From assembly GCF_001654845.1 (NCBI RefSeq), contig NZ_LXES01000046.1, forward strand, positions 238,704 through 302,703: 64,000 nucleotides of DNA, given 5' to 3'. The translations under genes were made by a program, and so were the position numbers. The notes under the pieces were generated by a model. The model ran no database searches. It saw nothing but the letters and a program-made list of their open reading frames with translations, and was not told the origin of the DNA. Origin of the DNA: Enterobacter soli ATCC BAA-2102. Its GTDB lineage: Bacteria > Pseudomonadota > Gammaproteobacteria > Enterobacterales > Enterobacteriaceae. Positions 34,063 through 41,773 of this stretch are shown one piece after another (position 1 is the first letter of the stretch; the number at the start of each line of letters is the position of its first letter).

Positions 34063-35379
34063 ATGTCGCACAACTCCATGATCCTGAACCTGTTCTTTTT
34101 CAATCCACAGGGTGATTACCGGTTCTCATGGCGTCACCCGGACGCCCCCGAACACGAGGTTTTCACCCTCAGCTACTACACCGCCCTTGCCCGCAAGGCC
34201 GAAGCCGCTACGCTTGATGCCCTGTTCATTGCCGACCATACCGGGATCTGGGACAGCGGCCTTGCCCACTACGCCAATGCCCGGCTTGAACCGCTGACGC
34301 TACTCTCGGCGCTGGCGGCCGTGACGGACAATATTGGCCTGATGGCAACGGCTTCAACCTCTTATACCGAGCCCTATAATCTGGCACGCTATTTCGCCTC
34401 GCTAGATTTCCTGAGTAACGGTCGCGCAAGCTGGAACATTGTGACCTCCTGGCTGGAAGAGGAAGCCGCCAATTTCGGGCTGGCTCAGATCCCACAACAT
34501 AGCAATCGTTACCAGCGCGCCGGGGAGTTTATCGATGTGGTCACCCGTCTGTGGGACTCATGGGACGATGGCGCGCTCCTGTTTGATAAACCGCGCGGCC
34601 TGTTTGCCGATGCCGACAAAGTGCACCATCTTAACCATCATGGTGATTTCTTTAAGGTGCGCGGCCCGCTTAACGTGCCACGTCCGCCGCAGGGGCATCC
34701 GGTACTCGTGCAGGCGGGCTCTTCCGAAGCCGGTAAGCAGCTCGCGGCCAGCCGGGCGGATATGCACTTCGTGTTTATCAAATCCATCGAGCAGGGAAAA
34801 GCCTACCGCGAAGAGATGAATCAGCGCCTGAACTCGCTGGGACGTTCGCCTGAAGATTTTAAAATCATCGCCGGAGTGCTGCCGGTGGTGGTGAATTCCG
34901 AAACCGAAAAAGCCGAGCGTCAGCAACTTAACGCCGAGCTGATGAGCGACCGGATGGCTATCGATCTGCTGTCGGCCTATCTGAAGCTGGATCTGAGCCC
35001 GTATCCGCACGATAAACCGCTGCCGCCGCTGCCGGACGAAGCAAACTTCGACGGTATTCGCACCACGCTGCAACTCATCCGGGATTACGACCCCGCCCTG
35101 ACCATTCTGGAACTGGGTCGCCTGTTGCTGCAAAGCTCCGACAGCTGGCTGGTGATTGGTACTGCGCAGGAGGTTGCCGACACGCTGGCGGAAATCTATC
35201 TTTCCGGGGCCGCAGACGGCTTTAACCTGATGTTCCCGCTACTGCCAGGTGATTTTGATCGCTTCGCGGAACAGGTTGTCCCTGTTCTGAAAGCCAAAGG
35301 CGTGATGAAAACCGAATATGCGCCGGGCACCCTGCGGGAAAAACTGGGCCTTCCACTGGCCAAAAACCACTTTGCCTGA
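34063..35379 (+). CDS. LLM flavin-dependent monooxygenase (NtaA/SnaA/DszA family)
   Basis: 438-aa FMNH2-dependent oxygenase of the bacterial luciferase-like fold. Blocks typical of the NtaA/SnaA/DszA group include EAATLDALFIADHTGIWD near residue 46, SNGRASWNIVTSW near 126 and HPVLVQAGSSEAGKQLAASRAD near 221. Known members open nitrilotriacetate, EDTA or dibenzothiophene sulfone using reduced flavin from a partner reductase; no reductase is adjacent here, so it must borrow one. It is 54 nt downstream of the binding-protein gene, which suggests that the transporter imports its substrate. Substrate is unknown. Confidence 0.88.
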   Translation: MSHNSMILNLFFFNPQGDYRFSWRHPDAPEHEVFTLSYYTALARKAEAATLDALFIADHTGIWDSGLAHYANARLEPLTLLSALAAVTDNIGLMATASTSYTEPYNLARYFASLDFLSNGRASWNIVTSWLEEEAANFGLAQIPQHSNRYQRAGEFIDVVTRLWDSWDDGALLFDKPRGLFADADKVHHLNHHGDFFKVRGPLNVPRPPQGHPVLVQAGSSEAGKQLAASRADMHFVFIKSIEQGKAYREEMNQRLNSLGRSPEDFKIIAGVLPVVVNSETEKAERQQLNAELMSDRMAIDLLSAYLKLDLSPYPHDKPLPPLPDEANFDGIRTTLQLIRDYDPALTILELGRLLLQSSDSWLVIGTAQEVADTLAEIYLSGAADGFNLMFPLLPGDFDRFAEQVVPVLKAKGVMKTEYAPGTLREKLGLPLAKNHFA

Positions 35380-35383
35380 ATGG

Positions 35384-36184
35384 CTACAGCCGGGCGATCC
35401 CGGCTGTTTGCGCCGCCTTGCGCCAGTCCAGTAACCGCGAATAAGGCTGGCGCGTCACTTCGCTAAACCCACCAATCAGCAGCGCGGCACAAATTTCCCG
35501 GTATTCCGCCGCGCTCACCAGCGTATGCAGCGCCTCGCGCAGCGCTGCAAGCGTGTCGGGAGAGGTTTGACCTGCGGTGATGAGCGGCAATCCCGGTGCC
35601 AGCGGGCTTTGGTCGATGATCGCCAGCCCGTCCAGTAACGCGGGTTCATGGCGTTGTAATAGCGCCCAGGTTACGCAGTCGATAGCCGCGATATCCCCCT
35701 CCCCGCGCTTCACGTCGATCAGCGACTGACGATGGCTGCCGCTCAGGACAACGCGCGAGAAAAAGCGTCCGTTCACCGCCAGCGGCGTCACCATCTTCAT
35801 CAGCACGTTGTAGCCTGACTGTGAATCGGTGGAATTGCACACTACCGTCCGGGCGCGAAAATCAGCAAAGGTTTGCTGTTTATCCTCTTCACGCGCCACC
35901 AGCACGCTGCGGTAATAGAAGCTTTCGCAGCCCGGCGCGGTGTAGTGAAAACAGCCAACTACCTGAACATCCAAAAGCTGCGTCACCAGCGGGTAACCGC
36001 ATGTCTGGCTCAGGATCAGTTGCGGGTTTTGCCAGTGTTCCACCAGCGTCTCCTGCGGCAACACGGGCGTGAGGCTTCCCACCGGTACGCCCCGGGCAAC
36101 CAGCAGCGCCTGCACCGCCAGCCACAGGGCATCGGTGTCACGGCGGTTCACGGCATACATCGGGAATGCCAGCGGATCACTCAT
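35384..36184 (-). CDS. PhnD-like phosphate/phosphonate binding-fold protein without a signal peptide
   Basis: 266-aa protein with the fold of periplasmic PhnD-type binding proteins (GCESFYYRSVLVAREED; VVCNSTDSQSGYNVLM; GEGDIAAIDCVTWALLQRH), but it starts MSDPLAFPMYAVN with no signal peptide, so it is probably cytoplasmic. Its ATG at 36184 has AAGGAG within the end of the upstream desaturase gene, and the two overlap by 8 nt, so translation is coupled. No ABC permease or ATPase accompanies it. The ligand is unknown; it may act as a sensor or binding partner rather than a transporter part. Confidence 0.8.
   Translation of the reverse strand: MSDPLAFPMYAVNRRDTDALWLAVQALLVARGVPVGSLTPVLPQETLVEHWQNPQLILSQTCGYPLVTQLLDVQVVGCFHYTAPGCESFYYRSVLVAREEDKQQTFADFRARTVVCNSTDSQSGYNVLMKMVTPLAVNGRFFSRVVLSGSHRQSLIDVKRGEGDIAAIDCVTWALLQRHEPALLDGLAIIDQSPLAPGLPLITAGQTSPDTLAALREALHTLVSAAEYREICAALLIGGFSEVTRQPYSRLLDWRKAAQTAGIARL
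35386..35409. terminator. Hairpin at the convergent end of the LLM and PhnD-like genes
   Basis: ACAGCCGGG-CGAT-CCCGGCTGT stem followed by TTTG lies 7 nt after the LLM stop and inside the last codons of the convergent gene. It is a plausible terminator for the plus-strand operon. Confidence 0.6.
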
Positions 36185-37148
36185 GACTGTCTCCTTTATG
36201 AATGCCCGGATGCACCGTCACATCCACCGGTTTACCCCAGAAATGGCGTAACCATTCGCCGTATCCCTTCACCAGGAAACCGTGATTGCGTTGCTGATAG
36301 GCATCGCGATTGTGCAGGTAAACCGCCTTCAGCCCGTACCAGGGCACACCTGGTAGATCGTGATGTACAGAATGATAGTTAAGATTCAAAAACAAGACCC
36401 GCCAGAACAGCCCGGCTTCGTTGATAACCGACCGCGCCAGCGGATCGTCCGCCGCCCGGTGCTCAAGAAAAGATCGCACTTTGGTCAGCGCCAGCGCGGG
36501 ATAACTCACCGCCAGAACAAACCACAGCGGGGAGAAGCCAAGGTGCGACATCCAGACCAAAAGCACGGCCAGTAAGGCTCCGTGGATTATCCACATCAGC
36601 ATGGCGGCAACCTGTAAGCGGCGAAAGGCCGACACAGCACTGCCCAGCGTCAGCACAATATCAATTAACGGCGCCAGCAACAGCCGTCCGATGAAGGTGT
36701 TACGCAGATGAATCACCCGCTTCTGCCACGGGCGAAACCGCGCCCAGCTTTCATCACTAAAGTAATACGACTCAGGATCGTCCACCGGCACGGTCAGGTG
36801 GTCATTACGGTGATGCGCCAGATGGGAGTCCCGATACAGGCCATACGGATACCAGACCGCCAGCGGCAGCGTGCCGAAAAGCTGGTTCAGCCGGGGAAAG
36901 CGCGTGGGATGACCGTGGATCAATTCATGCTGAAGCGACATGTACCAGGCGGTAAACCCGATAAGCAGCAAAGTAGCGGGATACAAACCAAGCACCTGCC
37001 AGTTCGCCAGGGTCGCAAACCAGCCGCCATAAATGGCCATCATGAGTATCCAGGTCGGGAGTTCGCTGCGCCACAGGATGCTGGTTGAAAGCTGGCGAAT
37101 ATGTTCTCGTTGTTGTTGATGTAAATAGAGGGAGTTTCGTTTACCCAT
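36177..37148 (-). CDS. Membrane fatty acid desaturase/hydroxylase family protein
   Basis: Di-iron membrane enzyme of 323 aa from the ATG at 37148; a TTG ten codons earlier is also in frame, and neither has an ideal ribosome site. Three histidine boxes are present: HELIHGH near residue 83, HLAHH near 119 and HSVHHDLPG near 257. Hydrophobic segments lie at about 32-70, 155-175 and 190-220. The family includes acyl-lipid desaturases and alkane, xylene or carotenoid hydroxylases. The catA terminator precedes it, so it likely has its own promoter. Substrate is unknown. Confidence 0.85.
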   Translation of the reverse strand: MGKRNSLYLHQQQREHIRQLSTSILWRSELPTWILMMAIYGGWFATLANWQVLGLYPATLLLIGFTAWYMSLQHELIHGHPTRFPRLNQLFGTLPLAVWYPYGLYRDSHLAHHRNDHLTVPVDDPESYYFSDESWARFRPWQKRVIHLRNTFIGRLLLAPLIDIVLTLGSAVSAFRRLQVAAMLMWIIHGALLAVLLVWMSHLGFSPLWFVLAVSYPALALTKVRSFLEHRAADDPLARSVINEAGLFWRVLFLNLNYHSVHHDLPGVPWYGLKAVYLHNRDAYQQRNHGFLVKGYGEWLRHFWGKPVDVTVHPGIHKGDSHE

Positions 37149-37241
37149 TCCTTCAGACGCCCTTTCCGCCAGTGACAATATGGCATGAAGATCCGGGATA
37201 ACGCCTGAAATAACAAAGAACTTAAATCGCTATGCTTTGCC

Positions 37242-37275
37242 AGAAAAACAGGGGCAGCACCGGGATGCTGCCCGC
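37242..37275 (-). terminator. Terminator at the end of the iac-cat cluster
   Basis: On the minus strand GGGCAGCA-TCCCGG-TGCTGCCC is followed by CTGTTTTTC, a few bases after the catA stop. It marks the end of the catabolic transcription unit. Confidence 0.8.
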
Positions 37276-37280
37276 CGGTA

Positions 37281-38207
37281 TTACTCTTTCACGCGTGAGC
37301 GTTTCCCTCTCGACTCCTCGGTATTTTCGGCGGCCTTCACCAGCGAGAAGTTAAAGCTCACTTCTGTATGCGGCTCGTTGATATCACGCTCGCGGGCGAG
37401 CGTGCCGTCGGTAATTTTCACCGGATCAGCAATCAGCTCTTCACGGGTTGCAAAGGCAAAGTCGTCCCACAGGTATTGATCGCCATTGAGGTTGATCTGG
37501 GTGGTCAGGTGTTTGAAGCCTGGTGCCGAGACAAAGAAATGAACGTGTGCCGGGCGATTGCCGTGACGGCCAAGGCCGGTCAGCAGCTTTTGCGTTGGGC
37601 CGTCAGGAGGGCAGCCATAACCGCATGGCACAATGCTGCGCACCGCGTAGCAGCCGTCCGCGCCGGTTTTAACACGGCGGCGCAGGTTGTACTCACTTTG
37701 TGACGGGTCGAAGAACGAGTAGCCGCCAAGCGTATTGGCGTGCCAGATATCGACAATCGCCCCTGCAACCGGTTTACCGTCAAGGTCAGTCACGCTGCCA
37801 TGCAGCCACATGGTTTCGGCGTTTTCGCTGCCGTCATCCATGCGGGCAACCCCTTCACTCAGTGGCGCATTGGCCACATACAGCGGCCCTTCGATTGTGC
37901 GTGGGGTACCCACGTCAGTACCGGCTGCGGCCTCTTTTTCATCGGCGCGCATATCCAGGTAGTGCTCAAGCCCTAACCCTGCCGCCAGCAACGCCGCTTC
38001 TTTGCGTTCGCCCAGTTCGTTAAGGTAGTTCACCGCCACCCAGAACTCTTCGTCGGTGATGTCGAATTTTTTAATGGTCTGGCACAGATCGCTCAGGAGC
38101 TGGTGCATGATGTTTTTAAAACGATCGTTTCCGCCGTCGGCGTTCAGACCGCTGCTGATGGCGAGTAAGGTTTCCAGTTCAGACTGATGTGCAGGATTTT
38201 TGGACAT
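37281..38207 (-). CDS. catA: Catechol 1,2-dioxygenase
   Basis: Intradiol ring-cleavage enzyme of 308 aa that converts catechol to cis,cis-muconate with non-heme Fe(III). An N-terminal helical dimerisation region (about 1-100) precedes the beta-sandwich core. Expected iron ligands are visible: Tyr in GPLYVANAP, Tyr in VPCGYGCPP, and two His in RHGNRPAHVHFF. GAGG precedes the ATG. It is the last gene of the cluster, after catB and catC, and acts on the catechol that the iac genes produce from indole-3-acetate. Confidence 0.97.
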   Translation of the reverse strand: MSKNPAHQSELETLLAISSGLNADGGNDRFKNIMHQLLSDLCQTIKKFDITDEEFWVAVNYLNELGERKEAALLAAGLGLEHYLDMRADEKEAAAGTDVGTPRTIEGPLYVANAPLSEGVARMDDGSENAETMWLHGSVTDLDGKPVAGAIVDIWHANTLGGYSFFDPSQSEYNLRRRVKTGADGCYAVRSIVPCGYGCPPDGPTQKLLTGLGRHGNRPAHVHFFVSAPGFKHLTTQINLNGDQYLWDDFAFATREELIADPVKITDGTLARERDINEPHTEVSFNFSLVKAAENTEESRGKRSRVKE

Positions 38208-38239
38208 TGCATGTTCCTCGTTATTGTAGGGTACGGTTT

Positions 38240-38530
38240 TTACTCTTTTTCGTTATCAATCGACGACGGATGCGCGCATAACGGCTGCACGGTGATGTCC
38301 ATATACGGGTAGAGCGGTAATTCCATTAACAGCGTGTGCAGCTCCTGATTGTCGGCAACGTCAAAGATGCTGACGTTGGCGTATTGCCCCACCACCCGCC
38401 AGATATGCAGCCATTTGCCTTCGCGCTGTAACCGTTGCGAATAGGCTTTTTCTTTGGCTTTAATTTCATCCGCCTGCACCTTTGGCAGTGAGGCGGGAAT
38501 GTTGACCGTCATTTCCACTTTAAACAGCAT
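38240..38530 (-). CDS. catC: Muconolactone delta-isomerase
   Basis: 96-aa enzyme that converts muconolactone to 3-oxoadipate enol-lactone in the catechol branch of the beta-ketoadipate pathway. The start MLFKVEMTVNIP and the block EGKWLHIWRVVGQYANVSIF are characteristic, as is the ending LPLYPYMDITVQPLCAHPSS. It lies 9 nt after catB and 32 nt before catA, in the order catB-catC-catA seen in many degraders. Confidence 0.97.
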   Translation of the reverse strand: MLFKVEMTVNIPASLPKVQADEIKAKEKAYSQRLQREGKWLHIWRVVGQYANVSIFDVADNQELHTLLMELPLYPYMDITVQPLCAHPSSIDNEKE

Positions 38531-38539
38531 ATGAACCCC

Positions 38540-39655
38540 TTACTGGCGCGCGTAATGGCGCAATTTATCGTCATCAATCTCAATACCCAGCCCCGGGCCT
38601 TGCGGTACGCTCACCTGCCCCTGGCTGAAATCAAGCGGGCGCACCACGATGTCGTCTTTCAGTAGCAGCGGGCCAAACATCTCCGTACCCCACTGCATCC
38701 TGACCGTTGACCAGGCATGGAGTGAGGCAACCGTTCCCAGCGAGCCTTCCAGCATGGTGCCGCCATAGAGCGCCACGCCTGCCGCCTGGGCCACCTGAGC
38801 CAGCTTCAGCGCCTGCACCGGGCCGCCCGCTTTGGCGATCTTCAGCGCATAAGCGCCCGTGAAGCCGCCACGTGCCAGGGCGTAACCGTCATGGCGCGTA
38901 GCCACCGCCTCGTCCGCCAGAATCGGTACCTCAAAGCGCTGGCTGAGAGTGATTAACCCCTGCGTGTTCCACAGCGGGATCGGCTGCTCCACGAGGTCGA
39001 TCCCCCCGTCCTGCAACTGGCGCATTCCCTTCATTGCGGTGGTGAGATCCCAGGCCTGGTTCACGTCCACCCGAATGCTGACCTCATCCCCCAGCGCGGC
39101 CTTGATTGCCAGCGCGTGACGAACATCTGTTGCCAGTTCGCGGGCGCCAATTTTGAGTTTGAAAGCATTGTGTCGGCCTTCCGCCAGCAGGCGTTTCCCC
39201 TCTTCAATGTCTTTGTTGGTATCACCACTCGCCAGCGTCCAGAGCACCGGCAGCCGTTCGCACAGTGCGCCACCCAGCAACGTGCTGACGGGCACGCCAA
39301 GGGCTATTCCCTGCGCATCAAGAAATGCGGTTTCGAGGGCGGACTTCGCAAAGGTATTGCCCTTCACGCTGGCGTTCATGGTTTCGGCCAGCGCCGCCGG
39401 GCCGCTGAAGCTTTGCCCGCACAGCAGCGGTGCCAGATAGGTTTCAATGGCTGATTTAATCGCCTCCGGGCTTTCGGCCCCATAGCTCAGGCCGCCAATG
39501 GTGGTGGCTTCGCCCCAGCCCACCACGCCCTGCGCACAGGTCATGCGCACGATGGTGAGCGTCTGGCAGCCCATAGTGGTCATCGACAGCTTATGCGGCC
39601 GAATGGTCGGGATATCCACCAGCCAGCAGGCGATGGATTCAATCGTGATGCTCAT
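38540..39655 (-). CDS. catB: Muconate cycloisomerase
   Basis: 371-aa enolase-superfamily enzyme that lactonises cis,cis-muconate to muconolactone. The catalytic lysine motif KLKIGARE is near residue 166, with metal ligands expected in RVDVNQAWD, LVEQPIP and ILADEAVATRHD, and the C-terminal ALKIAKAGGP. GGAG precedes the ATG at 39655, which lies 17 nt inside the end of the upstream enol-lactonase gene, so the genes are coupled. Confidence 0.97.
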   Translation of the reverse strand: MSITIESIACWLVDIPTIRPHKLSMTTMGCQTLTIVRMTCAQGVVGWGEATTIGGLSYGAESPEAIKSAIETYLAPLLCGQSFSGPAALAETMNASVKGNTFAKSALETAFLDAQGIALGVPVSTLLGGALCERLPVLWTLASGDTNKDIEEGKRLLAEGRHNAFKLKIGARELATDVRHALAIKAALGDEVSIRVDVNQAWDLTTAMKGMRQLQDGGIDLVEQPIPLWNTQGLITLSQRFEVPILADEAVATRHDGYALARGGFTGAYALKIAKAGGPVQALKLAQVAQAAGVALYGGTMLEGSLGTVASLHAWSTVRMQWGTEMFGPLLLKDDIVVRPLDFSQGQVSVPQGPGLGIEIDDDKLRHYARQ

Positions 39656-40418
39656 GTTCTGCTCCGGCAGTTAAGAAAGAGATGATGTGCTGGCTGAATG
39701 CCTCAGCGCAGGCGACGTTAGAAAGATGCGAGGCGGGAAGCGCCAGGTAGTGCGCGTGCGGGGCTTCCACCACCAGCCATTCGGCGTCGTGCGTAGTGGT
39801 CACCGGGTCGTCTTCTCCGGCAATCACCAGCATCGGGCGCTGCATGGCGGGCACCTCATCGCGCAGGTCGGCGCGGGCCAGTGCTTCACAACAGGCGGCA
39901 TAACCCTCTGTGGGCGTGTGGGCCAGGGTAGTCACCAGCTTTTCCACCACCGCCGGATGAGCCTGACGAAATGCTGGCGTAAACCAGCGGTCGGCAGCGC
40001 TGGCGGCCACGGGCGCCATACCCTGCTCGCGCACCAGGTTTGCGCGCTGCAACCACCCGCTGGTTTCGCCAATTCTGGCGGCGGTGTTTGCCACCACCAG
40101 ACGGTGAAAACGCCCTGCTGCGTGGCGGTTGAGCCACAGCCCGGTGAGGCCGCCCAGGGATATACCGCAGAAAAAGGCGCGCTCCACGCCAAGATGGTTG
40201 AGCAGTGAAATGACATCCTGCCCAAGCGTGGCCAGGCTGAGATCATGCTGTGCTAACGGTGAACGGCCGTGCCCGCGCGTGTTGTAACGCAGCACGCGAA
40301 AGTGCTGCGTCAGGGCGGGCAGCTGCGCCTGCCACATCTCCCATGTGGTACCCAGCGAGTTCGAGAGCACCAGTAGCGGTAACGTGCTGTCGCCATCCAG
40401 TCGATATTCGAGATCCAT
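39639..40418 (-). CDS. pcaD: 3-oxoadipate enol-lactonase
   Basis: Alpha/beta hydrolase of 259 aa that opens 3-oxoadipate enol-lactone to 3-oxoadipate. The nucleophile elbow is FFCGISLGGLTG (Ser near 104), with Asp in VIAGEDDPVT and His in ASHLSNVACAEAF. The ATG at 40418 sits 7 nt after GGAGG; a GTG two codons earlier is less likely. It joins the catC product to the CoA-transferase genes just upstream. Confidence 0.93.
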   Translation of the reverse strand: MDLEYRLDGDSTLPLLVLSNSLGTTWEMWQAQLPALTQHFRVLRYNTRGHGRSPLAQHDLSLATLGQDVISLLNHLGVERAFFCGISLGGLTGLWLNRHAAGRFHRLVVANTAARIGETSGWLQRANLVREQGMAPVAASAADRWFTPAFRQAHPAVVEKLVTTLAHTPTEGYAACCEALARADLRDEVPAMQRPMLVIAGEDDPVTTTHDAEWLVVEAPHAHYLALPASHLSNVACAEAFSQHIISFLTAGAEHEHHD

Positions 40419-40430
40419 CGTCACCCTCCG

Positions 40431-41093
40431 TTACGCCATGGCATCGTCAATCTGTAACGCGAACGTCAGTGCAACGGGCGTGACAGATTGCAGATAGTCG
40501 GCAGTGATATCGCCGAACAGCTCGCGGACCACCACACCGCTGTTGGTGATATCCATTACCGCCATGTCGGTATAAATGCGGTCAATACAGGCCATCCCGG
40601 TAAGCGGGTAAGTACAGGCTTTGACGATTTTGCAGGCACCGTTTTTGGTCAGGTGTTCAGTCATCACAAACACTTTTTTCGCGCCAATCGCCAGATCCAT
40701 CGCCCCGCCCACGGCAGGAATGGATGACGATTCACCGGTGCTCCAGTTCGCCAGGTCGCCACGCTCCGACACCTGATACGCTCCCAGCACGCAGATATCG
40801 AGATGGCCGCCGCGCATCATGGTGAAGGAGTCGCCATGGTGGAAATAACAGCCGCCCGCCAGCAGCGTGACGGGCTGTTTTCCGGCGTTGATGAGCTCGG
40901 GGTCTTCCTCTCCCTGTGCGGGCGCTGGCCCCATGCCGAGAATGCCGTTTTCGCTGTGCAGGAATATTTCACGGTCGGGCGGAAGGTAGTTCGCAATTTG
41001 CGTGGGCATCCCGATGCCGAGGTTGACGTACGCCCCTTCCGGGATATCACGCGCAATACGCTGCGCCAGCTGCTGATGGGTTAATTTATTCAC
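40431..41093 (-). CDS. pcaJ: 3-oxoadipate CoA-transferase beta subunit
   Basis: 220-aa subunit of the succinyl-CoA:3-oxoadipate CoA-transferase. The catalytic glutamate is in the motif SENGILGMGP near residue 48, and GIGMPTQIANYLP near 27 is typical. Its ATG overlaps the pcaI stop (ATGA), so the two subunits are made together. The alternative names catJ or scoB would also apply. Confidence 0.95.
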   Translation of the reverse strand: MNKLTHQQLAQRIARDIPEGAYVNLGIGMPTQIANYLPPDREIFLHSENGILGMGPAPAQGEEDPELINAGKQPVTLLAGGCYFHHGDSFTMMRGGHLDICVLGAYQVSERGDLANWSTGESSSIPAVGGAMDLAIGAKKVFVMTEHLTKNGACKIVKACTYPLTGMACIDRIYTDMAVMDITNSGVVVRELFGDITADYLQSVTPVALTFALQIDDAMA

Positions 41094-41773
41094 GCAGACT
41101 CCTTAAGCGCCGCCGCAACCGTCACCACGCGCTGCACAAAAATCCCCGGCGTGACAACGGCTTCGGGATCAAGCTCGCCGAGCGCGACGGTTTCACTCAC
41201 CTGCGCAATGGTGCAGGCCGCCGCGGTAGCCATAATCGGGCCGAAGTTGCGCCCGGTTTTGTCGAACACCAGATTGCCCCAGCGGTCGGCCTTCAGCGCC
41301 TTGATCAGGGCAAAGTCGGCTTTCAGGGGCGTTTCGAACACATAATCTTTGCCGTCGATACGGCGAGTCTCTTTGCCCTGTGCCAGCTCCGTGCCGAACC
41401 CGGTTGGCGTGAAGATGCCCCCCAGACCCGAGCCGCCCGCCTGGATCCTCGCCGCAAGGTTGCCCTGCGGCACCAGCTCCAGAGTCACTTCTCCGCGACG
41501 ATAGAGGTCGTCGAACACCCAGGAGTCCACCTGGCGCGGGAAGGAGCAGATCACCTTTTTCACGCAGCCGGCTTTCAGCAGCGCCGCCAGGCCGTAGTCG
41601 CCATTGCCTGCGTTATTACTGATGAGCGTCAGCCCGCGTGGCTTACGGCGGATCAGCGCGTCCAGCAGCTCCGACGGTTGCCCCGCCGGGCCAAAGCCGC
41701 CCACCATCACCACCGCGCCATCGAACACGTCCGCCACCGCGCTGTCGATGTCCGTCATCCTTTTATCAATCAT
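41090..41773 (-). CDS. pcaI: 3-oxoadipate CoA-transferase alpha subunit
   Basis: 227-aa subunit of the same CoA-transferase. The CoA-binding glycine motif VMVGGFGPAGQPSELLDALI (about 21-40) and ISNNAGNGDYGLAALLKAG are family hallmarks. Its ATG overlaps the stop of the upstream MHS transporter gene as ATGA. The product, 3-oxoadipyl-CoA, needs a thiolase (PcaF/PaaJ type) to give succinyl-CoA and acetyl-CoA; none is encoded here. Confidence 0.95.
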   Translation of the reverse strand: MIDKRMTDIDSAVADVFDGAVVMVGGFGPAGQPSELLDALIRRKPRGLTLISNNAGNGDYGLAALLKAGCVKKVICSFPRQVDSWVFDDLYRRGEVTLELVPQGNLAARIQAGGSGLGGIFTPTGFGTELAQGKETRRIDGKDYVFETPLKADFALIKALKADRWGNLVFDKTGRNFGPIMATAAACTIAQVSETVALGELDPEAVVTPGIFVQRVVTVAAALKESA

